A DNA stretch of 64,000 bases, from assembly GCF_947499945.1 (NCBI RefSeq), contig NZ_CANMQD010000002.1:248001-312000 (forward strand). Direction: 5' to 3'. Of this stretch, positions 9,251 to 18,751 are shown piece by piece; position 1 is the first letter of the stretch; each line of letters starts with the position of its first letter. Made by a program: the position numbers and the translations under genes. This DNA comes from an uncultured Sulfitobacter sp. Lineage in GTDB: Bacteria > Pseudomonadota > Alphaproteobacteria > Rhodobacterales > Rhodobacteraceae. The notes below the pieces were generated by a model that was given only the letters and a program-made list of their open reading frames with translations, was not told the origin of the DNA and did not search any database.

Positions 9251-10807
9251 CTACTTTTGATACCGCTCAGGGTTCACTTTGTTGAGTTTACAGGTCTCGA
9301 TGATGGTGACGTGTATCGTCTTTGCTTTAGCACCTTGGTCCCTACCGATAAACAGCGCATTTTTATGTACCAAAAATATTGGCTTGAACATGTGCTCTAC
9401 CGAATTGATGTCTAGATCAATACGGCTGTCATCGATGAGGCGCATTAAATCGCCCAATTGGTTTTGCTCATAGTTGATCGCTTTCGCCATTCTACTTTTG
9501 GCCAGATGGCGGCCAGAAGCTTCAAGTAGGAATGCCTCTATGCGATCAAGTATCGAGACGGATTATTGCCTACGATAAGCTTGTCGTTCAGGTGGTGATT
9601 TTTTTCCCTCACCACTTTTTCAACTTGGTAAAGCTCTGAAATCATCATGATGACTGCTTCAGCATCTTCAGTACTGTTGAATTCGTAGTCGTCAGTGAAA
9701 TAACGGCGGGTACATGCCCAACATTTAGCTGGAATGATATTTTCGACGGACGTCCCCAGCTTGCCCAATTGTGCTTAGTCAATATAGGCATCCGTTTGTA
9801 CGATCCTAGATACACCCACTAGGAGTTGCTGAATAATGTGCCAGGCCCGTGTCTTGCTGTGTGAATAGAGCACAAATGGGGGCTTCTCTCCCCCCAAGCG
9901 AAAGGTCATCGCGAAGCAACGCAAATAGATAATTGGTGCCGGCTTTGCCATTTCCGAGTTGAAGTATTGGCACTGGAGTTTCATCCATGAAGAAGCGGTT
10001 TCTGTTTTGCTTCAACTCAAGTTCCAACAATTGATAGAGCGTTAAAAAGGCATCGATGGCTACGCGCTTTGACCCATTCATCAAGGTACTACGTTTGAAG
10101 TCGATACCCTGACAGGCCAAAGCCTGCTCTTGTCGCCATCAAGGCATGTACCAGCCAAAGCGGTTGCAAATCGCATCAGCCAGAAACCTGTTGCTCAACG
10201 ATGTCTGGGTAAAAAGACGTGGAATACAAGCGGTTCCTACTACTTTTTTTTCGCCAAGCAGCGATATTTTGACTACTTACGCACCGGGATAATGTATGTT
10301 GCGGGGACCACTTCCAAGTTTCGTTTATGTCGTAGCCACGTATTTGGCCACCACAGCCACAGGAACATAACAGGTCAAGCGTTCCCATGTCCCATTCACG
10401 CCTTTCAAGGTGCGTGGGCCACTCCCGCTACGATTGTGTGTCGCCGGTTTCGTTTTTGGCATTGGTGAATCCAGACATGAGTTTTCTTGCGACCCTGAAG
10501 CTGCTAAGAGGGTGTCGTATGGAACTGAGATTGTGTTGGCGGCGCCCCGCATCGTAGCTTTGCCTATGTCAGGATTACGGTCTGCGTTTGCAACAGATAT
10601 CATCTTATTCAGCTTTCCGATCTGTCCCTTGAGCTCATGGTTTTCAGAATTTTTGATCTGGATAATTGCGTTTGATTTATGAAGGTCTTTGGCGGTCTCA
10701 GACAGAATAGAACGTTCAAACGCTTGGAGACGCCCGACTAACGTCGGGCCGTCTGGTCCAGACGATGCCATAAGGTCAGCCGCACGGCTATCTATCGTGT
10801 CGTGCAT
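9251..10807 (-). pseudogene. tnpC: IS66 transposase TnpC remnant
   Basis: Homology jumps between frames. From the N-terminus: a Lys/Asn-rich coiled stretch (10807–10450), a Cys-rich piece around CSCGCGGQIRGYD (10388–10200) that corresponds to the IS66 zinc-binding region, then DETPVPILQLGNGKAG and LLRDDLSLGG (10000–9890), then KCWACTRRYFTD (about 9710) and finally IDLDINSVEHMFKPI with LVHKNALFIG and TIIETCKLNKVNP (9420–9270), the canonical IS66 C-terminus. At least four frame changes or stops separate these pieces. Confidence 0.8.
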
Positions 10808-11170
10808 ATCCCTAGAAGCAGCGAGACGCTGCGACCTCCATCAAATCCAAAAAATAAGCGTATTTTGCTCATCCGGCCGTCAAATTTCGGCCTATGCTTT
10901 GGGGGATCATAAAATCCTGGTGGCATTCCATGATATTTAAATCATAACAGATAGTTAGACATGTGTTGTGATTTGTGTGTCACAGATTTTTGCAAAGCTA
11001 TTTCAATCAGTGTGTGTCCGGAAAAGTGACATTTGGTTCTTGTTTTCGTAGCTTTTGCCACGATTTTTTCACTGTGATTGGCTGCCGATCTTTGAGCTTT
11101 CCGCCGGACCGCAACGAGTAGTTTGGCAATCCCCGAATATTTCCATCTTCAAGAAATGCTGGATGTTCCG

Positions 11171-11521
11171 CTATGCCACTTTTGGGTAGTGGTAATTTGC
11201 CGCTGCAAAACGCTGCAAATCGAGACCTTCGAACAGCGTCTCGAACTGTGCGTTGGTCAAGGATACCTTCCCCTCGTTCAGCTTCAGCCAGACGAAACCT
11301 GCGCCCTCGATGCGTTTGTCGACCAAAAAGAGACCAGTACCGTCTCACATCAACATCTCAATTTTGTAGCGCCCCTTAGAGCGAAATACGAAGAAAACCC
11401 CGAAAAGGTGGTCGAGATTAGAATAGCTTAGAACGTTGTTGGCTAGTCCGTCCATTCCCTTTCTGAAATCGACTGGCGTCGTCGCGAGAAATATATTGCT
11501 GGTGTTTGAAGGCGCGGTCAT
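11171..11521 (-). pseudogene. tnpB: IS66 TnpB with one nonsense codon
   Basis: From the ATG at 11521 a single frame reads MTAPSNTSNIFLATTPVDFR, continues KGMDGLANNV and FGVFFVFRSKG, meets TGA at 11345–11347, then goes on in the same frame as DGTGLFLVDKRIEGAGFVW and ends YHYPKVA at TAG 11171. Family members have WDGTGL at the stop, so a single TGG-to-TGA change explains the break. The gene is otherwise near full length (116 codons plus stop). Confidence 0.85.
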
Positions 11522-11916
11522 GCGTATGCCCCGAGACCTTTACGAGTTTAAGTAGATCGCCTGCCGAAAGCCCCAAAGGGAACTCGATAGCCACGTCTCC
11601 GCAAAGTATGCGTCCAAAACCGGATGGAGAACTGATTACTGGCAAGGGTATCTCGAAACCGGGGAGATCTTGCTCAACTTCCGATGCCGCGAACGCAGGA
11701 CCCTCGATATGGGTTTTTCACCACGGCTCCGTCTGTCCGCAACCGACCACTTTCGTACAAGGCATTCATGAGAGCCAAGTTCTGCTGCTAAATCTCAGGG
11801 AGATTGGCCATCTTCACGAATGCGCCGCGTGGCCTTCTACTTCACCTCTACACGCCAGCCAATTTTGCCAGCAGGAGACTTCTCAATAGTGAATCCCCAA
11901 ATCTCGTGTCCCGCCA
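11522..11916 (-). pseudogene. tnpA: IS66 TnpA remnant (helix-turn-helix protein)
   Basis: The frame from ATG 11916 opens MAGHEIWGFTIEKSPAGKIG, then has TAG and TGA stops in frame on either side of the helix-turn-helix stretch (RRIREDGQSP, then DLAAELGSHECLVRKW). A later piece ending AGDLLKLVKVSG lies in another frame, so there is also a frameshift. Order and spacing before tnpB fit IS66. Confidence 0.7.
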
Positions 11917-12173
11917 TTTTGGCCTCTTACTTATCATCAGAGGCAGGATACCATTTTTGCCAATACTGCGTTTAGGGGGCAAAGAGGGGGCAGGTGCAAC
12001 GCTTACTGTCTTTGCGATCTGTAAGGCCAAGAAAAATCCAAAGCACTTGCTGATGTCTCTGACGTGTAAAGCTGGACATCGAAAATCAGCAACACGCAAA
12101 ACTGCAGGGAACATCGATCACTATTTGACGTTAGCGGAGGGTCAAAATATCGGAATTTAACACGAAACAATTC

Positions 12174-12569
12174 TTGGTTCATGCGAACCACCGAAGAGTG
12201 AACGATGGGAAGGCCAACAAGAATATCTGGCGAGAAGTCGTCAAAAAAATCATGCGTGTTGGCCGCAAGCATTATTTATCTGAAGAGACGACCCTTTTGG
12301 TTTTGGGTGGCTTGCGCGGTGAAGACAGGAGAGCGGAGATGTGTCGCGGTAAAGGCTTATCGCAAGGCGTCTATTGCAAGTGGTCCGAGGACTTGATGGA
12401 GGCTGGCTAGAAGCCAGTGGCTGGCGATAGGGATCGGGCGGCCAATACCGACGAGGTACAAAGCTTGCGCCCTAAACCATTTGAAATGAAGGAATTTTGG
12501 ACCGAGCAAACGCTCGACGTGCTTCGTCTTACAAAAAGAATGATCGATGATGGAGGCGATCAAGAATGA
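12174..12569 (+). pseudogene. IS3-type transposase OrfA, interrupted
   Basis: The frame matches the OrfA class with YSAEEKIRIVL...GLRGEDSIAELCRREGI...YYSWSKEFLEAG. Here it reads YLSEETTLLVLGGLRGEDRR, KGLSQGVYCKWSEDLMEAG, then an in-frame TAG (12408–12410), then KPVAGDRDRAANTDEVQSLR and LTKRMIDDGGDQE before TGA 12567–12569. An ATG overlaps the end, as expected for orfB, but the following sequence is not recognisable. Confidence 0.75.
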
Positions 12570-13473
12570 GCTACACCGTTTTAAATCTCTTTCCGATTGG
12601 ATGAGGCGATTCCACAGCATTGAGGAAGAATGAAACGAAGGATATTCGAAGTGCATCGCTTGCATCAAGGCAACGCGCCGCATACTGCGACCACCCCCGT
12701 AAGCCCAAATTTCTATTCGTTTAAACCGCTCCTGATCCCTGAAACTCTACCGACGAGCAGGTTTCCATCCCTATTAGCGGATTGCTGTGCACCTCCATGA
12801 CGAGTGATCAGCGGATGGCTCGGGGTGATTGTCAGAGCGCGGCTCCATCGCAAGCTGTTGAAATTTTCCAGCCTAGGTTCCATCGCTGCGGTATCACGGA
12901 AAACTGCTGGTCGTAGGAGCCTTACGTGCACAGCCAAGTCCTCGCAGTCGTGAAAAGCTTACCCACTTTGGTCAACTGCGTGAAGGTAACTTAATCCGCC
13001 GACAAGCCTTCAAGAAGGTAGTGACCCTAAGGTGGGCGATTTTTGCCGCCCACAGCCGATTAAACGCCTATCCTATGTCATAGATTAATGCCGAGCGGGC
13101 TACCTTGTCCTATCCCACGATGATGAACAGAAAACCACCTCCGGCAGGTTTGTGCCATGATGTGTCTGCTGTAAGTGTTCGGCTTGTGCAGGGCATTTTA
13201 GCAACGGCGTTGGTAAGACATGAAACCCGGACTTGGCTATGTTGGTGAAAAAGTTGAAAAATATTGGGAACGCTTTTATCGGTGTCTAGTTGTCACGTTA
13301 AGGTAGATAAAAAGTAACCAAGATTTTCCAAGATATCCGCAAATTTATCCTATGGATAATCCATAGGACGAATTGTACCCGGCGACCAAATAGGGGCCTG
13401 ATTAAGGGCCGAACAAGATTGAACTTTTGGCAGCTACGGGCCGCCAAGGAAAAAACGAAAGAGGAAGAACCAA
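12570..13473. other. Non-coding or decayed stretch before the acidic RTX gene
   Basis: About 900 nt with no gene that I can support. The left part is presumably the eroded orfB of the IS3-type element. The right part, from about 13.26 kb, is AT-rich, carries the palindrome at 13349–13367, and should contain the promoter of the RTX gene that starts at 13474. Confidence 0.5.
13349..13367. promoter_or_regulatory. 19-bp palindrome CCTATGGA-TAA-TCCATAGG
   Basis: Perfect 8-bp arms with a 3-nt spacer, about 107 nt upstream of the acidic RTX gene. Symmetry and position suggest an operator for a dimeric transcription factor. There is no following T-run, so a terminator is unlikely. Confidence 0.5.
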
Positions 13474-16400
13474 ATGAAGCTATTTTTTGTAGATCCAGCA
13501 ACAGGTGATCGCATTAATGATTTTGGTTCTGGAAGCCAAATTTCGATTCAGGCCATAGGCACAGTATTGCTTGTTCCTGATACTGCCTCCTCTGTCGAAG
13601 ATGATGTAACACGTATTGTTTACAATTTTAACAACACGACCTTTACGATCACCGAGGAGCCTTTTGCGCTTTCGATCGGGCCGGATGAGTCAGCCGACTA
13701 TAAGTGGCAGACGGGCCCCCTGACGATCTCCGCCGAAGCGTTTGATGCGTCAGGATCCGTGGTCGACAGCACGTCGATTGACGTTACTGTTTTTGCCAGT
13801 ACGGCAGCGGCGGATGGCACTGCTTCTGCTTCGGGCGATGAAGCTGGAACAGACGGTGGCGGCGTAAACACAGTTAACGGTTCTGAAACGCTCGAGTCAG
13901 AGTTTGAATTCGAGGCCGAGAGCGAAGCGGAAACGGAAGCCGAAGGCGAAGCAGAGGCTGAAGCTGCCGCTGGTACCGCAGGGGCAGCCGGCGCATTTGG
14001 CGCAGCGGCTGCGGCGTCAGGCTCGAATGCACTGACATACACATTGGCCAGTGGCTCGATTGCGACTGTCGCAAATGGTGAGACTGAAACGCCTGACGCA
14101 TTTTTGCCGGAAGGCAATGTCGATGCTGTAGACAGCAGTCCGTCCACAACTATGCCGGTCCTGCAAATCAAAACTGATACGACACTTGGCGAAAACGAGG
14201 CCGAAGTTGAAGCGGAAGCAGAGGCCGAGATTGAATCGGAAGCGGAAGCGGAAGTGAGTGAGGGCAGTGCTGCCGCAGTTGCTGGCACTGCGATTTCGTT
14301 GGGTGCTGTCGGTTCTGGCCTTGGTGGCAACGGTGACGTCTTTCTAACAGATGTATTCGCCGCACTTGATGGTGGTAGCTCTACATCGGTTGCAACAACC
14401 GAACGACCGAATGCGGAGGGCCGCGAGGCTAATGCCGCGATGTCAGGTCTGACAGAAACGCGCGAAGGTGTTGAGCGGGTCGCGATTGCGCCGCAAACAG
14501 GAGCGGCGGAAGCTGAGTCTGAGGTCGAAATTGAGGCCGAAGCAGAAGCCGAAGCCGAAGCTAACAACGGCTCAGCCGCAGCGGCGGCAAGTGGCGGCGT
14601 TGGGGCGGCTATTGTCGGTAACTATGCCATTGGTGATGCAGATGCCTCCGCAGGTACGGCGACCAGCTCTGGCACCTTTCAGTCGTCAATAGAGGCGGTG
14701 AACGCCGCGCTGCTGACTGCACCCGCAGCTGGTGATGCCGACAACTCCAGAGCGCAGGGCACAGCCACAGTCGACGACGAGGTGATCACAAGCGATGTGT
14801 CACCGACGCCACAAGCAAGTGCTACGCCTGAGCCTGATTTGGATTTTGAAAGTGAAGCGGAGGCGGAGTCAGAAGCAGAAGCCGAAGCTGAAGCCGAGGT
14901 CGGGTACAATGCAGCGGCTGTGGCCGTTGTTGCCGCAGGCGGTAGCGGCGCGGCAGGCATCGGCTCTGATGCACGCGCAGCTGCAAGTACGTCCGGTTCT
15001 GCCTCGACATACGGCCACAGCGGTGTGTTCGAAGTGAACAATGACTTGGTGCAGCTTGCAGGCCAGTTGTCTGATCCTGATTTTGACCGAGCGGAAAAGG
15101 TGCTTGCAGCGCGTGCGCTCGGATCGCTCGACGAGGCGGAGGCGGAAGCTGAAGCGGAGGTCGAAAGCGAAGCCGAAGCGAGTGCCCCCGAAGATGCCTT
15201 TGGCAACAGTCAGGCTGGCGGATCTGTGTCGACCACAACAAGTGGTGACAGCACATCCGAGTCCCAGATTCAGCTTGAATCCAATAGCGGACCTGACCAA
15301 CCGACCAGCGGTGTGACAATCTCAGAGCGCCGCGTTGAGAATATCACGCCCGAGTTCCAAGGGCCTACCGCAAACAAATCGCAAGACGGACTTGAGCCAG
15401 TAGAACTTGAGATCGAGGCAGAGGTAGAAGTCGAGGCAGAAGCTGAAGTTGGCGTAAACGCAGCTGCCGCGGGCGTTGCCGCAGTCGCTACTCTTGGTCA
15501 TACCTATGGCAACGATATACCACTTGGTGCTGCGTCATCCTCCGCTACCAGTACTTCGGTGTTTGATGGGGAGGCAGACGAATTTAACAACGCTGTTGTA
15601 AGCTCTCCAACCGTAGACACCAGCGATCGCGCTTTTGAGGTTGAGGTTGAAACTGAGGCAGAAGCGGAAGTCGGCATTGGTGCGGGTGCTGCTGCAGCCT
15701 CCGCAGGTGCGGCGGGATATGCGGGTATCGTGTCAAGTACGGCTGCGGACGCCAGTAAAAATGCTGCTGCTGCTGCTGCTGCATCAGGTGCTCGCGTGTC
15801 AACGTATGTTGTCTTGCCCGAGAATGGCTCCGCAGGCACAATTCAGGCCTACGCTGCTGCTTGGGATACCCAAGGCCGCGGGGTTTCCGCAGCAATCGCA
15901 CTGGCGGGTACACCGCTCGACGGTGGCAGAGAGAACGAATTCGAAATTGAAGCCGAAGGCGAGTTTTCTGTCATTCTGGATTACACTCTAACAACTGGAA
16001 GTTTCGACCCCGGTTCAGTCCCGCTTTTCCAACTCGCCGCAAACGCTACGAATCCAGAGCCGGTCGAGCCTTCGTCAAATCCCAACTCCAGTAGTCCTGC
16101 CGGCTCTGAAGCAGCAAGTGGCCTTTTGGCAGAAGCCGAAGTGGAAGCCGAAGCCGAAGCTGAAGCTGGTATTGGTGTCGCGGCGGCCGCAGCCGGAGCA
16201 GGGGCCACAGGATTTGCCGCAACGACAAGCAGTATTGCAAAGACATCCACAGATTTGTTGTCAGTTATAACGGCTACAGCAGTTGATGGCGATGACACGG
16301 ACAATATTCTCACTGGCTCGGCAACGGCCGATATCATTTCTGGAGCGGGCGGCGATGATGTCATCGACGCAGGCGCGGGCGATGATCTGGTCATCGCTGG

Positions 16401-16998
16401 CTCAGGTGATGACGTGGTTCAGGGCGGCGGAGGTGATGATGTTCTGCGCGGTGGTGCAGGTAATGACGCCATTGTTGACTCGTCAGGCTCAAACCTTTTG
16501 GTAGGTGAATCTGGCGACGACCTATTGGCCAACTACAGCGAAGAGGGTGTTTTATCAGGCGGAAGCGGTAATGACGTACTTTCTGGTGGTATTGGCTCTG
16601 ATGCGCTTCAGGGCGGTGCGGGAAATGACGTGTTGGTTGGTGATCTAAGTTCGATCATTGGGGGCAACGATGTGCTCTCCGGTGGTGGTGGCGACGATTT
16701 CCTGGAAGGCGGTCTAGGCGCTGACACGTTTGTGTTTAGAACTGCGGAAGGCGACGATGTCATCGCACGGCTTGAGATCGACTATGAAACACCTGCTGCT
16801 GTTGCCGTTGGTGCCGACTTCGACACAAGCGCCGATAGTCTTCGGCTTGTCGGGTTCGATTTCGTCGACGCTAATGCTGCTCTGGCAAGCTTTACCAATA
16901 CGGATGACGGCGCACTCTTCTCGGCAGCTGGTACATCTGTGCTACTTTACGGTGTACAGGCTGACGCGCTGACAACCGATAACTTCGACTTTGCTTAA
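13474..16998 (+). CDS. Acidic Glu/Ala-tract protein with C-terminal RTX repeats
   Basis: 1174 residues. No signal peptide; residues about 1–115 look like a beta-rich domain. The middle is built from nine acidic tracts of alternating Glu and small residues (for example EAEAEAEAEVG) starting near 13891, 14197, 14508, 14845, 15136, 15403, 15637, 15937 and 16129. Most are followed by Ala/Gly-rich stretches such as NAAAAGVAAVA. From about 16270 to 16740 there are hemolysin-type calcium-binding nonapeptides (GGxGxD, e.g. GGGGDDVLRGGAGNDAI), and the end resembles a type I secretion signal region. It is probably a secreted calcium-binding surface protein, with function unknown. An AAGAGGAAG ribosome site precedes the ATG. 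A lipoprotein gene follows 10 nt later. Confidence 0.85.
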   Translation: MKLFFVDPATGDRINDFGSGSQISIQAIGTVLLVPDTASSVEDDVTRIVYNFNNTTFTITEEPFALSIGPDESADYKWQTGPLTISAEAFDASGSVVDSTSIDVTVFASTAAADGTASASGDEAGTDGGGVNTVNGSETLESEFEFEAESEAETEAEGEAEAEAAAGTAGAAGAFGAAAAASGSNALTYTLASGSIATVANGETETPDAFLPEGNVDAVDSSPSTTMPVLQIKTDTTLGENEAEVEAEAEAEIESEAEAEVSEGSAAAVAGTAISLGAVGSGLGGNGDVFLTDVFAALDGGSSTSVATTERPNAEGREANAAMSGLTETREGVERVAIAPQTGAAEAESEVEIEAEAEAEAEANNGSAAAAASGGVGAAIVGNYAIGDADASAGTATSSGTFQSSIEAVNAALLTAPAAGDADNSRAQGTATVDDEVITSDVSPTPQASATPEPDLDFESEAEAESEAEAEAEAEVGYNAAAVAVVAAGGSGAAGIGSDARAAASTSGSASTYGHSGVFEVNNDLVQLAGQLSDPDFDRAEKVLAARALGSLDEAEAEAEAEVESEAEASAPEDAFGNSQAGGSVSTTTSGDSTSESQIQLESNSGPDQPTSGVTISERRVENITPEFQGPTANKSQDGLEPVELEIEAEVEVEAEAEVGVNAAAAGVAAVATLGHTYGNDIPLGAASSSATSTSVFDGEADEFNNAVVSSPTVDTSDRAFEVEVETEAEAEVGIGAGAAAASAGAAGYAGIVSSTAADASKNAAAAAAASGARVSTYVVLPENGSAGTIQAYAAAWDTQGRGVSAAIALAGTPLDGGRENEFEIEAEGEFSVILDYTLTTGSFDPGSVPLFQLAANATNPEPVEPSSNPNSSSPAGSEAASGLLAEAEVEAEAEAEAGIGVAAAAAGAGATGFAATTSSIAKTSTDLLSVITATAVDGDDTDNILTGSATADIISGAGGDDVIDAGAGDDLVIAGSGDDVVQGGGGDDVLRGGAGNDAIVDSSGSNLLVGESGDDLLANYSEEGVLSGGSGNDVLSGGIGSDALQGGAGNDVLVGDLSSIIGGNDVLSGGGGDDFLEGGLGADTFVFRTAEGDDVIARLEIDYETPAAVAVGADFDTSADSLRLVGFDFVDANAALASFTNTDDGALFSAAGTSVLLYGVQADALTTDNFDFA

Positions 16999-17008
16999 GG
17001 AAAAAATC

Positions 17009-17752
17009 ATGAAAAAATCATTCATTCTTGTTGTGGCGGCCTTTGTTGCAGGCTGCGGCGGCAGTAGTCCCGGCGCAGACTATACTCCCTTAGCAGGGGC
17101 TGGGACAACTACGCTCGATGCGACCGTAGCTGGTGCGACCGTAGTGCTTGATCGTGATGCGAACACGCTGTCTTACAACGGTGAAGTCGGTCAGATCAAC
17201 GCTGCTGGGGATTCGGTCGTCTTTCCGTCCGGCGCGACGATGTCTTTGAGAGGGCTGGGCAATACCCAGTCGCGCCTGTTCACCCTCAATGGTGCGGAAC
17301 AAACCTTTGGTGCGTTTGGCAATCAAACAGCACCGGGCGATTTGCCCATTAGTGGAACAGCTTCTTATGATGGCGAGTCTGTCCTCGTGGTCGCTGCACC
17401 TGAAGGTGTATTTGATCTGACTGGCGACGTGACGGCGACGATCGATTTCCGTGCGGACAATGCTACGGTGACTTTCAACAATTTGTCTGGTACTGTTGCG
17501 ACGGGGCTTGCTTCGCCATCCTCTGTTGATGATTTTGGCAGTGTTGTCGTCTCCGATGTTGCCTTTGACGATGGAGGACTGCTGGGGGGCTCGACTGTCG
17601 TTTCAACAAACGCGTCTGCATCATTCGATGGTCCGCTCTACGGGGGAGTAGACGGTGCCGTCTTTGGTGAGAATGCTGAAGAAGTTGCCGGCGCACTGGA
17701 TGTAACGGGCGATGGTGTTGTTCTGAAGGGCGGATTTATCGCCTCCAAATAG
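17009..17752 (+). CDS. Surface-type lipoprotein, TbpB-like beta-barrel domain
   Basis: 247 residues from the ATG at 17009; six upstream codons are in frame but lack a ribosome site, while AAGGAAAAAATC precedes this ATG. A lipobox is clear (VVAAFVAG-C, Cys at 19). The rest is small, Gly/Asp/Val-rich and beta-like, and the C-terminal FDGPLYGGVDGAVFGENAEE followed by VAGALDV resembles the beta-barrel of transferrin-binding-protein-like lipoproteins. The gene sits 10 nt after the acidic RTX gene and is probably co-transcribed with it. A strong hairpin follows. The family call is moderate; no ligand can be inferred. Confidence 0.7.
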   Translation: MKKSFILVVAAFVAGCGGSSPGADYTPLAGAGTTTLDATVAGATVVLDRDANTLSYNGEVGQINAAGDSVVFPSGATMSLRGLGNTQSRLFTLNGAEQTFGAFGNQTAPGDLPISGTASYDGESVLVVAAPEGVFDLTGDVTATIDFRADNATVTFNNLSGTVATGLASPSSVDDFGSVVVSDVAFDDGGLLGGSTVVSTNASASFDGPLYGGVDGAVFGENAEEVAGALDVTGDGVVLKGGFIASK

Positions 17753-17779
17753 TAGTCAAAGAGAACTGTTGCGATCTTT

Positions 17780-17811
17780 ATCGGCATCTCGAAGGGGATG
17801 CCGATTTTATT
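17780..17811 (+). terminator. Rho-independent terminator after the lipoprotein gene
   Basis: A 9-bp perfect stem ATCGGCATC / GATGCCGAT with an 8-nt loop, followed by TTTATTT. It starts 27 nt after the lipoprotein stop. Confidence 0.85.
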
Positions 17812-17990
17812 TCGAGTAGTGCGTGCCTTTCCTGCGAGCGCACACAATGTGATGGTGTATTATTTCCCCATCAGCGGGCGGCTAGGTGACCTAATTGATA
17901 AGGAGATGTTGGTGCGTCACAGTGAGCCTCTTCCCCTTAAAGCGATCTGCCCCTAAAGTCAGGAAGGCGTTGGACCAAAGGTAGCCGCAA

Positions 17991-18455
17991 AAAAGACTAA
18001 AGCCTGAAGAGATTGTCGTGAGGTTACGGCAGATTGAAGTCCTAAGAAGGCAAGGCATGCTTCGAACTGACGCAATCAGATCGATATATGTGATTGAACA
18101 AGCGTATCTTGAAAGAGCCCGCATTGTGGAATTTCAGAGCCCGTCGCGGAGACGGATTTTTATCAATCACGAGCGTAGTCAGTTCAAAGTTTCAGAACGT
18201 CGCGTGTTCAGCGTTCGGAGTCAGCACCGCTCCACACAGCGTCGACTGCCAGAACGGCGAGTTGCTGACTGCAAGATCGATTGCTCGCTGAGTGGAACAC
18301 AACTCACCATTTACCGATGGAGAGACCACTACAATACCTAGTGACGCTAAATTGCCCTACGCTATTGCGCACCTAAGACGAAGGCAATCGTACCGGTGCA
18401 GCAACCGCCGATTATGTACAAACTTTCAAATTTGAGTAGTCAGATTGAAATCTTT
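17991..18455 (+). mobile_element. Collapsed IS3-family element (second, different type)
   Basis: The left part encodes KRLKPEEIVVRLRQIEVLRR and then DAIRSIYVIEQAYL, which matches an IS3-group OrfA start (KPEEIVAKLRQVDVL...AVRSIGVTEVTYYRW). The right part carries the OrfB end: LTIYRWRDHYNT near 18300, and VQQPPIMYKLSNLSS-like codons near 18395–18450. Almost the whole integrase core is missing, so an internal deletion has joined the two ends. This orfA type differs from the one at 12.2 kb. The flanks (17812–17990 and 18456–18751) hold no supported gene. Confidence 0.7.
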
Positions 18456-18751
18456 GAATATCTTCTGGCCAGTACCTTTGTTTTCTTGTTGTCTGTATCA
18501 TGCCCAATTGCTCAGTGGCTGTGACGCGCCAAAACACCCTCTTTTCAAATATTCTAATTTGAATCTATAAGCCCACACATCAGACAGTGATTCATCAAAG
18601 GCAGTTTAAAATCGCCTCTTTGCATTAGCTTTAATATCGAATTTACAATACTAGACGATGGCTTATGGAGTGGTAAGCGAGATTGGGCTGTGGAAGGTTT
18701 TCCGCAGTGATGTCTATCTAACTGGTTGGGTAAGAGCAGTCTCCGGCACCG

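Larger units (their letters stand above)
9251..11916 (-). mobile_element. Decayed IS66-family insertion sequence
   Basis: Recognisable pieces of all three IS66 genes lie in the expected order tnpA, tnpB, tnpC on the minus strand, each broken by stop codons or frameshifts. The element is a fossil that cannot make its own transposase. Its terminal inverted repeats could not be found by eye. It sits between the urease operon and a second (IS3-type) fossil. Confidence 0.8.

Noticed and set aside
12713-12937. 74-codon minus-strand frame in the IS graveyard
   Set aside because: Not alignable by eye with any transposase part and no start signal; treated as decayed sequence.
13698-15206. Long open frames on the minus strand (289 and 175 codons) opposite the acidic RTX gene
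   Set aside because: They are Ser/Ala-rich mirror images of the Glu/Ala codons on the plus strand, without ribosome sites or recognisable domains; they arise from the repeat composition.
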